NCBI RefSeq assembly: GCF_000337675.1
Contig: NZ_AOIB01000013.1
Location: 1 to 64,000 of the forward strand
Origin: Natronococcus amylolyticus DSM 10524
Lineage (GTDB): Archaea > Halobacteriota > Halobacteria > Halobacteriales > Natrialbaceae
Length of the DNA stretch: 64,000 nucleotides
Reading direction: 5' to 3'
Shown here: piece by piece, positions 10,435-18,511 of the stretch
Numbering within the stretch: the first letter of the stretch is position 1
Layout: the number at the start of each line of letters is the position of its first letter
Program-made: the position numbers and the translations under genes
The notes under the pieces: generated by a model
What the model was told of the DNA's origin: nothing
What the model saw: only the letters and a program-made list of their open reading frames with translations
Databases searched by the model: none

Positions 10435-10712
10435 CGTCCCACCCCGCGGACGTCGCTCGGAGCGAGCCGACGGACGGTGCGGTCGTTGCCCGGCACGGAT
10501 GCCGTTCCGTGGGTTCCGATTGTCCGTATTTCATACAGGCTATCGTTGGGAGGCCTCTCTTTAACCAGACGCGGCTGTTCCCAGCGAATGGGGACGAGCG
10601 GCCCGGAAACCACGGTATAGCGGGTCGTTTATAACGGGGTGCGAAAGAAGGAACGAGACACGGATTCTGATCGCTCGAAAACGGGTTCCGGACGGTCGCC
10701 CGGGGAGTCGGC

Positions 10713-12008
10713 TCAGGCCAGTGGTTCGGACCGCGCGAGCGGCTCGGTCTCGAACTCGACGAGCCATCCCTCCTGTCCGAGATCCTCGACGTCGGCTCGC
10801 TCGAGGCGTTTGCCGTCGGACTCGAGGGTTTCCGCGACGGACTCGCGGAGTCGCTCGGGGTCGTGGCGACAGAGCAGCGACAGGTGGCCGTCCTCGGTGA
10901 CCCCGAGTTCGGTGATCGCCTGTCGATTACAGGTCTCGGGCGGGAGCCCGCGCAGGTCGATCGCGTCCTCGGGCGCCCGCGTTCCGCCCTTCCCGGCGAC
11001 GAACGACTCGACGGTTTCGGCGAGGTCGGCGATCGCCCGCTCCCCTGCAGAGGTGCCGTCGGCGAACGATCGCTCCGTCGGGGTCCGGAGCGCGGGATCG
11101 AACGGAACGGGTTCGATCGAGGCGACCGCGTCCTCGTTGATTGCGTCCTCGAGATTGCGGCCGTCGCCGTCGTACGGCGACTCGTTCGTTTCGGTCGCGG
11201 TCATGTTCGGAACGACGCCGATCGTCTCGACGTCGTTGGCGGTGAACAGCGCGCCGGTCCGCTCGGTCGCGCTCGCCCCGGCGTCGGTCGGCGTACTGAC
11301 GAGCAGGGCGCCGTCGAGGGGGGCCTGCTGGACGAGAGTGTAGACGGCGTCGCCGATCCCTGGCGGGAGGTCGACCAGGAGCACGTCCCGGTCGTCCCAG
11401 GTCGCGTCCCCGAGGAGGTCCTTGAGGACGTCGTGGACCATCGCGCCGCGCCAGGCGACGGGGCCGTCCTCGGCGATCAGGTCGAGACTGACGACCTCGA
11501 TCCCGTCGGCGTCGATCGGCTGCGGTCGGCCCGAGGGCGTGTTCTGGATTGGTCCCTCCGCGCCCAGCAGGCCGGGGATATCGGGGGCGTAGACGTTCGC
11601 GTCGAAAACGGCCACGTCGAGCCCGGCCTCGTCGAGGGCCCGCGCGAGCGCGGCGGTGACAGTCGTCTTGCCGACGCCGCCCTTCGCGCTGCCGATCGCG
11701 ATCAGCGAGTCGACGCCCGTGACGGGAAGACCGCTCTCGGGTGCCTCGGCGTCGGTCGCCTTGAGGCGAACGTGATCGATCCCCTCGGTCGCGAGCCCGG
11801 CGCCCCGGAGCTGATCCGAGAGGCGCTCGCTCAACTGCCGGTTGAGCCGATCGAAGACGACCGTGAACGTGACGACCCCGTTCTCGACGGAAACGTCCTC
11901 GAGCAGTTGCTCGCTGACCGGGTCGCCGTCCGCCAGTTGTACCTCTCGTGTTCGGTCGATAACCGCGCGCTTGATCTCGTCGTCCGTCCGCGGTGTCTCG
12001 TCTTCCAT
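10713..12008 (-). CDS. Mrp/ApbC-like P-loop ATPase with a C-terminal DUF2249-like domain
   Basis: The 431-residue protein has three parts. Residues 1-100 look like the MIP18/DUF59 domain. About 105-350 is a deviant Walker ATPase (GSAKGGVGKTT, VLLVDLPPGIGDA). About 365-425 resembles DUF2249 (IDLRGLPPETC, RHDPERL). Mrp/NBP35 proteins carry Fe-S clusters to apoproteins. The usual ENMSxFxCPxC cluster motif is replaced here by PNMTATETNE with no CxxC, so direct cluster binding is doubtful. It lies 278 bases upstream of the molybdoenzyme operon on the same strand and borders the replication origin. A maturation role for that enzyme is inferred. Confidence 0.83.
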   Translation of the reverse strand: MEDETPRTDDEIKRAVIDRTREVQLADGDPVSEQLLEDVSVENGVVTFTVVFDRLNRQLSERLSDQLRGAGLATEGIDHVRLKATDAEAPESGLPVTGVDSLIAIGSAKGGVGKTTVTAALARALDEAGLDVAVFDANVYAPDIPGLLGAEGPIQNTPSGRPQPIDADGIEVVSLDLIAEDGPVAWRGAMVHDVLKDLLGDATWDDRDVLLVDLPPGIGDAVYTLVQQAPLDGALLVSTPTDAGASATERTGALFTANDVETIGVVPNMTATETNESPYDGDGRNLEDAINEDAVASIEPVPFDPALRTPTERSFADGTSAGERAIADLAETVESFVAGKGGTRAPEDAIDLRGLPPETCNRQAITELGVTEDGHLSLLCRHDPERLRESVAETLESDGKRLERADVEDLGQEGWLVEFETEPLARSEPLA

Positions 12009-12143
12009 GGACGTGTGTTCGGAACGGACGGTATTTCACCCAGCGTCTCTTCCCAGGGGCTGGGAAGACGTCGTCGGACGGCGCTCGACTACGTTGTCGT
12101 TGAACGATCGGTGTGGCGTCACTGTCGCCATCCCCGTCCCCCG

Positions 12144-12165
12144 GTCCCCTTGTTCAGAGTGTAAC
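12144..12165 (-). repeat. oriC: ORB-type origin repeat 1
   Basis: Read on the minus strand it is GTTACACTCTGAAC followed by AAGGGG. It shares GTTACACTCTGAAC with the copy at 12845-12870. Orc1/Cdc6 binding is inferred from family knowledge. Confidence 0.7.
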
Positions 12166-12209
12166 GACTCGAGCGGGAAGCCGGGGGAAGCGGCGATTAC
12201 GAGCCACAG

Positions 12210-12230
12210 CTTTTCACTCTGAGTTGGGTG
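12210..12230 (+). repeat. oriC: ORB-type origin repeat 2 (plus-strand arm of an inverted pair)
   Basis: CTTTTCACTCTGAGTTGGGTG. It forms the left arm of an imperfect palindrome with the minus-strand repeat at 12241-12264. The conserved second half is weaker than in the other copies (GAGTTGGG in place of GAACGAGGGG). Confidence 0.65.
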
Positions 12231-12240
12231 TGTGCCCACC

Positions 12241-12264
12241 CCCACCCCTCGTTCAGAGTGAAAA
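12241..12264 (-). repeat. oriC: ORB-type origin repeat 3 (minus-strand arm of the inverted pair)
   Basis: On the minus strand it reads TTTTCACTCTGAACGAGGGG and continues TGGG. It faces repeat 2 across a short C-rich spacer, so two initiator molecules could bind head to head here. Confidence 0.75.
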
Positions 12265-12373
12265 GGGCTTCGAAGGTGTCCCCCTACCTGTGAGGGACGA
12301 CGGTGGGAAGGATATTCAGTAGGAGACCAGCGTATCGATCGGTATCACCACAGTTGAGTCGTCTCGCGGTAAT

Positions 12374-12427
12374 TCTACACGAGAGCTCGATCAAAGCGGA
12401 ACAGGGAAGCAAACTCTGTCGTGTAGA
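12374..12427. repeat. 9-bp perfect inverted repeat inside the origin
   Basis: TCTACACGA at 12374-12382 is the exact inverse of TCGTGTAGA at 12419-12427, with a 36-base spacer. It lies between the ORB pair and the AT-rich core. It could extrude as a cruciform or bind a dimeric protein; neither is shown. Confidence 0.5.
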
Positions 12428-12513
12428 TACGAAATACTACCAGCATCCTTATCCTGAGTCGACGTAGGCGTCGATTCGCATAGTACGCTGCCTTGGAGTG
12501 TGGTATCTTTAAT

Positions 12514-12699
12514 CTAGTTGGCAGCTAGCATATTGTGGTGGACTCTCTCTGAATGTCTACGTCTAGATACTAGATAGATATCTAGAAAGACATAGTAACT
12601 AACTAGAGATGGTCTAGAAATCGTTCTCTTACCAGCAGCAACAACCTATACCAAAAAATATAATACTAACTAGTAGATCTCGGCTACAGTGGATGCTAG
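12514..12699. repeat. oriC: CTAG-rich AT-rich core of the origin
   Basis: CTAG occurs nine times in 186 bases, starting at 12514, 12525, 12563, 12570, 12582, 12603, 12614, 12670 and 12696. By eye I find only about fifteen to twenty more in the rest of the 64 kb. CTAG is rare in haloarchaeal genomes and is the target of a conserved orphan m4C methyltransferase in this group. The cluster coincides with the likely unwinding element. Confidence 0.8.
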
Positions 12700-12844
12700 A
12701 CAGACTCACGCTATGCTCGAGATGGGAGTACAGTGAGAGAACTGTCACGTCCTCACAGCAGTTACCGTCTCAATCCCGTGGTTACCCACCGCCATTTCTT
12801 ACCACCCCTCCCCCACCACCCCTCCCCACCCCCTCTCTCGAGCC

Positions 12845-12870
12845 GTTACACTCTGAACGAGGGGTGGGGG
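12845..12870 (+). repeat. oriC: ORB-type origin repeat 4, with G-tract
   Basis: GTTACACTCTGAACGAGGGG followed by TGGGGG, directed toward orc1, and preceded by CTCTCTCGAGCC. A run of C-rich sequence (12803-12834) lies just upstream. The orientation is opposite to repeats 1 and 3, so the AT-rich core is flanked by inward- and outward-facing boxes. Confidence 0.8.
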
Positions 12871-13049
12871 TGGGGTCGAAGAGAGGCCGAAAACACCGGT
12901 GGAGTCTCCCCGTCGTTCAGTCTGCATGCGGCCTCCGGCCCGCTCGCGCCGATTCTCTCGAAATACATCGGTTCAACGCCGCTCGAGATACCTTATCAGT
13001 CTGAGCTACCTTCCATAGTTTTATTATACAACTCTCCAAGGACAGCAAC

Positions 13050-14333
13050 ATGACCGAACAGGCCGGTGGGGATCCCCTCTTCCAGTCGCAGGATCCGATC
13101 TTCAATCGGAAGGAACTCCTGCACGTCGGCCACGTCCCCGATGAGGACCGGATCGTCGGCCGGGACGACGAGATCCAGTCCGTCGCCGCCGAAGTCGGGG
13201 CGATCACGCGGGGCGACCCACCGAACAACGTGATGATCTACGGCAAGACCGGGACCGGGAAGAGTCTCATCTCCCGCCATGTCGCGACGCGGGCCCGGGA
13301 CGCCGCCGATGACAACGAGATCGGCTGTGGCGTGCTCTACGTCGACTGCTCCGAAGCCAACACGGAGACGCGGGCGACCCGCCAGCTCGCCCTCAGTCTC
13401 GCCGACCAGACCGGCTACGACCAGCACATTCCGGTCCGTGGTGTCGGCACGATGGAGTACTACCAGCACATCTGGTCGATCCTCGAGGAGTTCTTCGACT
13501 CGGTGATCGTGATCCTCGACGAGATCGACAAGCTCGACAACAGCAACATCCTGATGCAGCTCTCGCGGGCCCGCGAGGCGCGAAAGACCGACGCCTACAT
13601 CGGTGTCATCGGCATCTCGAACAAGGTCCAGTACCGCGAGACCCTCGATGAACGGATCGACAGCAGCTTCGGCCACCGGGAGCTGTTCTTTCACCCCTAC
13701 GACGCCGCACAGCTCCGAGAGATTATGCGAAATCGCCAGGACGCCTTCCAGCCCGACGTGCTCGAGGACGGCACGATCGAGCTCTGTGCCGCCCTCGCGG
13801 CGAAGAAACACGGCGACGCGCGCAAGGCGATCGAGATCCTCAAGGAAGCCGGCGAACTCGCGCGCCGCACGGCCTCCGAGAGCGTCTCCGAGCGCCACAT
13901 CAAGCAGGCTCAGGAGGTCGCCGAGATCAACCGGATCGAGGAACTCACCAGCGGGGCGACCGCCCACGCGAAACTGGCACTGTACGCGCTGGCGAGCTGT
14001 ATCGTCACCGGCGACCGCGAGACCTACAAGACCCGCGAGATCTACGAGCGCTACGCCGACATCTGCGAGCTGGTCGCGACGGACCCGATCACCGAGAACG
14101 GGCTCTACCGCCAGCTCAAGGAACAGGCCTTCTTGGGCGTTATCGAGTCCGAGAAGACCGGCGGGGGTCGCTCCCAGGGAAGCTACCTCCTTCACCGCCT
14201 CGTCACCGATCCGAAACACATCGTCAAGGCCGTCCGTCGCGACGACTCGCTCGAAGAGCTGCCGCCCTACGACAAACTCGCCGACAGTACCGACTCGACG
14301 CGCGGACGCGTCGACCTGTCCTCGTTCTCGTAG
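13050..14333 (+). CDS. orc1: Orc1/Cdc6-family replication initiator
   Basis: This 427-residue AAA+ protein binds origin recognition boxes and opens the origin. The Walker A motif is GKTGTGKS near residue 65, Walker B is VIVILDEIDKLDN near 155, and sensor residues follow in the IGISNK segment near 190. The C-terminal third (from about residue 310) is the winged helix that contacts ORB DNA. ATG 13050 lies 24 bases after the TATA-like TTTTATTATA. The adjacent ORB-rich upstream region makes this an origin-linked initiator and not one of the dispersed plasmid-type paralogues. Confidence 0.95.
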   Translation: MTEQAGGDPLFQSQDPIFNRKELLHVGHVPDEDRIVGRDDEIQSVAAEVGAITRGDPPNNVMIYGKTGTGKSLISRHVATRARDAADDNEIGCGVLYVDCSEANTETRATRQLALSLADQTGYDQHIPVRGVGTMEYYQHIWSILEEFFDSVIVILDEIDKLDNSNILMQLSRAREARKTDAYIGVIGISNKVQYRETLDERIDSSFGHRELFFHPYDAAQLREIMRNRQDAFQPDVLEDGTIELCAALAAKKHGDARKAIEILKEAGELARRTASESVSERHIKQAQEVAEINRIEELTSGATAHAKLALYALASCIVTGDRETYKTREIYERYADICELVATDPITENGLYRQLKEQAFLGVIESEKTGGGRSQGSYLLHRLVTDPKHIVKAVRRDDSLEELPPYDKLADSTDSTRGRVDLSSFS

Positions 14334-14463
14334 CTCTCCGTTCCACCCTTCGCTTCTGCAACTCCCTCGCGTCGCTCTCCTACGTCGCTCCCCGTCGCAG
14401 TCGCTCTCCGTTCCAGTAGTCTCGGCACCACGCCTCGTTTCCGTCGCCCCCCGCTCTCTCGAG

Positions 14464-14490
14464 CCGTTTCACTCTGAACGAGGGGTGGGA
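14464..14490 (+). repeat. ORB-type repeat 5, downstream of orc1
   Basis: CCGTTTCACTCTGAACGAGG continues as GGTGGGA. It shares the leader CTCTCTCGAGCCGTT with the copy at 12845, so about 37 bases are nearly identical between the two. It lies in the 204-base gap between orc1 and the glutamate dehydrogenase gene, so boxes flank the whole initiator gene. Confidence 0.75.
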
Positions 14491-14537
14491 CCCCGGCCCA
14501 ACGGTCGCGATTATCGACGGGAAACGATACCCCCTTA

Positions 14538-15812
14538 CTACGGCCACAGGCCGCGGGCGTCGTGTGCGTCCGCGATCCGCGAGAGCGCGACGAGGTAGGT
14601 CGCGTCGCGCCAGGTGACGTCCCGCGCGTCGTACTCCTCTCGAACGGCGTTCCACGCCTGGAGCATCTCCGACTCGAGCTCCTTGTGGACCCGCTCCAAG
14701 CTCCAGGCGCGGCGGTTGATGTCCTGAAGCCACTCGAAGTAGCTCACCGTTACCCCGCCGGCGTTAGCGAGGATGTCAGGGATCACGTGAACGCCCTGAT
14801 CCTCGAAGACCTGGTCGGCGGCCGACGTCGTCGGTCCGTTCGCGCCCTCGACGATCATCTCGGCCTGGACGTTGCGGGCGTTCTCGACGGTCAACACGTT
14901 CCCGACCGCCGCGGGAATCAGCACGTCGACGTCGAGCTCGAGCAGCTCCGCGTTCGAGAGCGTCTCGGGGGCGTCGTACGTCGAGACCATCCCCGGTGCC
15001 TCGTCGTGGTCCTCGACGTCGTTCGTGTCGAACCCGTCCGGATCGTAGATCGCCCCGTCGACGTCCGAAACCGCGACGATCGTCGCACCGCGTTCGTCCA
15101 GATAGCGGGCCGCGTTCGCGCCGACGCTGCCGAACCCCTGGACCGCGACCGTCGTCTCCTCGAGCTCCCAGTCGTAGTAGTCGATCGCCTCTCGCGTGAC
15201 GATCCCGACGCTTCGACCGGGGGCCTTCTCGCGGCCCTTGGAACCGCCGATAACGGGCGGCTTCCCCGTGACGACGCCGGGCGTCGTCTCGCCGGCCTGC
15301 ATCGAGTAGGAGTCCATAAACCACGCCATCGTCTGTGGATCGGTTCCCATGTCCGGAGCCGGGATATCCTTCATCGGGCCGATGACGGGTCGGAGCTCCT
15401 CGGCGAACCGGCGGGTGAGCCGTTCCTTCTCGTCGTTGCTCAGCTCCTTCGGGTTGACGACGACGCCACCCTTCGCGCCGCCGAAGGGGAGATCCATCAC
15501 GGCGCACTTCCAGGTCATCCACATCGAGAGCCCGACGCACTCGTCTTCGCTGACGCCGGGGTGGTAGCGCAGCCCACCCTTGTACGGGCCACGAACGCTG
15601 TCGTGGTGGGCGCGGTAGCCGGTGAACATCTCGGTCGTCCCGTCGTCGCGCTCGAGCGGGATCGACACCCGGTAGACGCTGGTCGGGTGCCGGAGCCGTT
15701 CGACGACGCCCTCGTCGACCTTGAGGTGTGCCGCGGCGCGCTCGAGCTGGCGGCGGGCGGTTTCGACGGCGCTCTCGGATTCGGGTTCCGCTGTGGATTC
15801 GGCTGTAGTCAT
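14538..15812 (-). CDS. gdhB: Glutamate dehydrogenase (Glu/Leu/Phe/Val family)
   Basis: The 424-residue enzyme interconverts glutamate and 2-oxoglutarate plus ammonia. The substrate-lysine region reads [13 protein letters not shown] (about residues 115-127) and the dinucleotide fold begins at [15 protein letters not shown] near 225. The C-terminus keeps the family's [15 protein letters not shown] long frame continues upstream, but the Met at 15812 starts the conserved protein after an acidic Ser/Glu leader. A TATA-like ATTATTATT on the minus strand near 15910-15920 suggests a leader of about 70 bases. The window has a second copy at 62253-63509. Confidence 0.93.
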   Translation of the reverse strand: MTTAESTAEPESESAVETARRQLERAAAHLKVDEGVVERLRHPTSVYRVSIPLERDDGTTEMFTGYRAHHDSVRGPYKGGLRYHPGVSEDECVGLSMWMTWKCAVMDLPFGGAKGGVVVNPKELSNDEKERLTRRFAEELRPVIGPMKDIPAPDMGTDPQTMAWFMDSYSMQAGETTPGVVTGKPPVIGGSKGREKAPGRSVGIVTREAIDYYDWELEETTVAVQGFGSVGANAARYLDERGATIVAVSDVDGAIYDPDGFDTNDVEDHDEAPGMVSTYDAPETLSNAELLELDVDVLIPAAVGNVLTVENARNVQAEMIVEGANGPTTSAADQVFEDQGVHVIPDILANAGGVTVSYFEWLQDINRRAWSLERVHKELESEMLQAWNAVREEYDARDVTWRDATYLVALSRIADAHDARGLWP

Positions 15813-16070
15813 TGTGAAACGGTGGTGCACGATCGGAGTAGTGCTCGAACGGATCGGCGACTCGTCGTCGATCCGGGCTCCGGAGTGCAGGTCTGATCGA
15901 TGTCCGCGCCAAATAATAATCCTTGTCACTCCGGGCGAATTACGACAATACTTGCGACCACGAGGCCAACACCTGACAGCCGTCCGATCGCAGCTGGGCC
16001 ACCCTCGAGCGCGCGAAAGACGCCTCGGGATCCCGACGCGTTTTTGTGCGGTCTCGTGGAGGTCGAACGC

Positions 16071-16532
16071 ATGACGGGACTGTACTACGAGGAGTTCGAG
16101 GTCGGCGAGACGATCGAACACGAGCGCCGACGGACGATCTCCGAGAGCGACAACCAGCGCTTCTGTGACATGACGATGAACCAGCAGCCGCTCCACCTCG
16201 ACGAGGAGTTCGCTGGCGACACCCAGTTCGGGGAGCGGCTGGTCAACGGACTCTACACGATGTCGCTGGCGGTCGGGGTCTCGATCCCGGAGACGACCGA
16301 CGGGACGATCGTCGCGAACCTCTCCTACGACGACGTCGAACACCCCCAGCCGGTGTTTCACGGCGACACGATCCGGGTTCAGTCGACGGTAACCGACAAG
16401 CGCGAGACCAGCGACGGCGAGCGCGGGATCGTCACCATGCGCGTCGAGGCGTTCAACCAGGACGACGAACTCGTCTGTGAGTTCGAGCGCACCGTCCTCT
16501 CGCTGAAACGCGAGCGCGCGGAGGCGGAGTGA
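16071..16532 (+). CDS. MaoC-family (R)-specific enoyl-CoA hydratase-like protein
   Basis: The 153-residue protein has a hot-dog fold. The N-terminus [20 protein letters not shown], the motif [19 protein letters not shown] and the later VFHGDTIRV are typical of MaoC dehydratases, which hydrate trans-2-enoyl-CoA or related thioesters. A ribosome site GGAGGT (16058-16063) seven bases before ATG 16071 decides the start, although the frame is open much further upstream. Exact substrate is unknown. The stop overlaps the next gene region, suggesting cotranscription with the PH-domain genes. Confidence 0.85.
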   Translation: MTGLYYEEFEVGETIEHERRRTISESDNQRFCDMTMNQQPLHLDEEFAGDTQFGERLVNGLYTMSLAVGVSIPETTDGTIVANLSYDDVEHPQPVFHGDTIRVQSTVTDKRETSDGERGIVTMRVEAFNQDDELVCEFERTVLSLKRERAEAE

Positions 16533-16534
16533 CG

Positions 16535-17401
16535 ATGTCGGCCTCCGGTGATCCCGCCCTCGAGCGCGACCTCGAGTGGCTCTCGCTGGAGGACGACGAG
16601 GAGATCGTCTGGGTCGGCGGCCCCGACCGTCGGACGCTGCTGCCGACGCTGGCGATCGGGATCCCGCTCTCGATCGTGCTGATCGGGATCCTAATCATCG
16701 TCGGCGAGTACCTTCGGATCAGTAACACCGTCTACGTGATCACCGACAGCGCCGTCTACCGGAAGACGGGCGTGCTCTCTCGGGACGTCAAACGGATCGA
16801 CCACGAGAAGGTCCAGGACATCTCCTACAGCCAGTCCGCACTCGGCTCGACCTTCGGATACGGAACGGTCGAACTCACGACAGCCGGCGGCGCAGGTGTC
16901 GAGATGGCGTTCCGGTCCGTTCCGGAACCCCGAATGGTCCAACAGCGGATCAGCGAACAGGTCGGCCGCCACCGTGATCCGGGTCAGGGAGAGGGCGACG
17001 TCCTCGAGGAGATCCTCGCCGAGCTACGGGCGATCCGTGCGGCCGTCGAGGGGTCGGATGACCGCGGCGAGATACCGGATATCGACGACGAAATATCGGA
17101 TATCGACGGCGAAGGGTTGCTCGAGCCCGACTCGGACACCGGACGTGAAGCCGAGTCGAGGCCTGAATTCGACTCGAGGACCGAACCCGAGTCGAGGACC
17201 GAATCCAAACCGGATCGTCGAGAGCCCGTTCGCAGGCGACAGCCGCCGACGGACGACGCAAGCCCGGCGGATGGGAGCCCGCCCGACGGCGATCCGTCCG
17301 ACGACCGACTCCTCGACGGCGACGATCCGTCGCTCGATGACCGTCCGCTCGAGGACGACTCGAGGAACGGATCCGACGACGACGATCGGAACCGACGATG
17401 A
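16535..17401 (+). CDS. PH-domain (DUF304/bPH2) membrane protein with long acidic tail
   Basis: The 288-residue protein starts with an acidic segment and a hydrophobic membrane helix ([20 protein letters not shown], about 36-55). A bacterial PH domain follows: [40 protein letters not shown] and MAFRSVPEP. The last 130 residues are disordered and repetitive, with SR[TP]E-type repeats and Asp/Ser/Pro runs. A GTG at 16529 that overlaps the MaoC stop is an alternative start. It overlaps the next PH-domain gene by four bases. YdbS/YdbT-like pairs sit in membranes of many prokaryotes; their function is not established. Confidence 0.82.
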   Translation: MSASGDPALERDLEWLSLEDDEEIVWVGGPDRRTLLPTLAIGIPLSIVLIGILIIVGEYLRISNTVYVITDSAVYRKTGVLSRDVKRIDHEKVQDISYSQSALGSTFGYGTVELTTAGGAGVEMAFRSVPEPRMVQQRISEQVGRHRDPGQGEGDVLEEILAELRAIRAAVEGSDDRGEIPDIDDEISDIDGEGLLEPDSDTGREAESRPEFDSRTEPESRTESKPDRREPVRRRQPPTDDASPADGSPPDGDPSDDRLLDGDDPSLDDRPLEDDSRNGSDDDDRNRR

Positions 17402-18018
17402 CGGCCGCGACGAGTCGTTCTCGGACCGATTCGGGCGATCAGGCAGACCGAGAGAGGGTCGCATCCTGGCTGGCCCTCAAGTCCGACGAGCGACTACAGT
17501 GGCGAGGCCGACCTCGGGTCCAGACCATCTACCCGTGGCTGGCCGGAACGGTCCTCGCCATGGCCGCGGTCGCCGTCGGCGTCATCCTCGAGTTCCTTAC
17601 GATCCTGGCACTAGGCTGGATCCCGATACTCGCGGCGATCCCGGTGTGGCCCTACGTTCGGCTCGCGAGAACGGAGTTCGTGATCACCGACCACCGGCTG
17701 GCGATCAGACGTGGCGTCGTCGGCGTCTCGGTGCGAACGGTCGGCCTCGAGCGGGTCCAGAACACGACCGTCACGCAGGGCGCCCTCGAGACGGTGATCG
17801 ACGCCGGAACGGTCTCGATCGAAACCGCGAGCGGGTCGACGCTCGCGTTTCGCTCCGTCGACGCTCCGCTCGAGGTTCGCGCCGAGCTCGAGCGCGCGGC
17901 GGAGGGATCCGAAAGGGCTGGAGTTCCCGGCACGCGGGCACAGTGGACCGCGATCAGGGACGCGGTTCGGGGCTGGCGGCTGGCGCTCGAGGAGCGGAAC
18001 GGCGACGAGCGTCGATAG
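17398..18018 (+). CDS. Second PH-domain (DUF304/bPH2) membrane protein
   Basis: The 206-residue partner of the preceding gene, coupled by ATGA (17398-17401). Two hydrophobic segments (about 48-90: TVLAMAAVAVGVILEFLTIL, then IPILAAIPVWPY) precede a PH domain with FVITDHRLAIRRGVVGVSV, GLERVQNTTV, GTVSIETASG and LAFRSVDAP. Two PH-domain proteins in tandem suggest that they work as a heteromeric membrane complex. No enzymatic motif is visible. Confidence 0.82.
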   Translation: MTAATSRSRTDSGDQADRERVASWLALKSDERLQWRGRPRVQTIYPWLAGTVLAMAAVAVGVILEFLTILALGWIPILAAIPVWPYVRLARTEFVITDHRLAIRRGVVGVSVRTVGLERVQNTTVTQGALETVIDAGTVSIETASGSTLAFRSVDAPLEVRAELERAAEGSERAGVPGTRAQWTAIRDAVRGWRLALEERNGDERR

Positions 18019-18031
18019 CACCCTTAGGCAC

Positions 18032-18382
18032 TCAGACAACTCGCGAGATCATGTAGAGGTTGATCCCGACCGCGACGGTCCAGGGGATTGCGAGCCCGGC
18101 GGGAACGATTACCCGATACACCTGTGGAAGGAGCGGTCGACAGGCCAGGCCGACGCCGACGGCGGCCCCCTTCATCACGAGCATTCCCGCGAGCCCGTAG
18201 CTGTAGATCACGTTCCTGGCGATCGGGTTCGACTCGGCCAGCCCGAGCTGGAGACCGACGAACGTCGTGACGACGTCGCCGACCAGCGAGAGGCCGACGA
18301 GGATCCAGAGCGCGCGCTCGAGCGTTTGGGGCGTCAGTTCGCCGGGAAGCCGTCTCGAGGCGTACCCCTCGTCGAAACCCAT
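18032..18382 (-). CDS. Small DUF5658-like integral membrane protein
   Basis: The 116-residue protein has three to four hydrophobic helices. LVGDVVTTFVGLQLGLAESN followed by PIAR is the recognisable family pattern (D-x2-T-T, G-L-x-E-x-N-P). Its role is unknown. The reading direction is opposite to the PH-domain genes and the two transcription units converge 13 bases apart. A G-rich GGGGAG lies a few bases before the ATG at 18382 and could be the ribosome site. Confidence 0.75.
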   Translation of the reverse strand: MGFDEGYASRRLPGELTPQTLERALWILVGLSLVGDVVTTFVGLQLGLAESNPIARNVIYSYGLAGMLVMKGAAVGVGLACRPLLPQVYRVIVPAGLAIPWTVAVGINLYMISRVV

Positions 18383-18384
18383 GA

Positions 18385-18412
18385 GTCTCCCCGCCGGAGT
18401 CGAACCGGCGGC
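18385..18412 (-). other. tRNA T-arm-like hairpin
   Basis: On the minus strand GCCGG-TTCGACT-CCGGC is a perfect 5/7/5 T-arm with the invariant TTCGA loop, followed by GGGGAGAC, which resembles a 3' acceptor strand. No matching 5' half (TCTCCCC) or anticodon arm lies upstream. It is either a tRNA 3' remnant, as left by integrative elements, or a chance hairpin in the leader of the DUF5658-like gene. Confidence 0.3.
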
Positions 18413-18511
18413 CGCCCTCGGGAGCGTATAGCTCTCCTCGACGAGAAGCGGTTTTGTTATGGGAGCGATAGCGACGGGATAGGTGGCTGCTAAACGGTTC
18501 CCGACGGCGAA

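Larger units (their letters stand above)
12009..13049. other. oriC: Predicted replication origin (oriC) upstream of orc1/cdc6
   Basis: This 1,041-base stretch has no convincing gene. It holds four ORB-type repeats (12144-12165, 12210-12230, 12241-12264, 12845-12870), long C/G tracts beside them, a perfect 9-bp inverted repeat (12374-12382 with 12419-12427), and an AT-rich core at about 12480-12680 that suits a duplex-unwinding element. It ends at the Orc1/Cdc6 start codon. This is the standard layout of a haloarchaeal chromosomal origin: initiator gene beside an unwinding region flanked by origin recognition boxes. Confidence 0.85.

Noticed and set aside
12693-13053. Short open frames of about 100 codons in the origin region
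   Set aside because: They are Pro/Ser-rich translations of the C-tracts and ORB repeats with no domain; the region is better explained as an origin.
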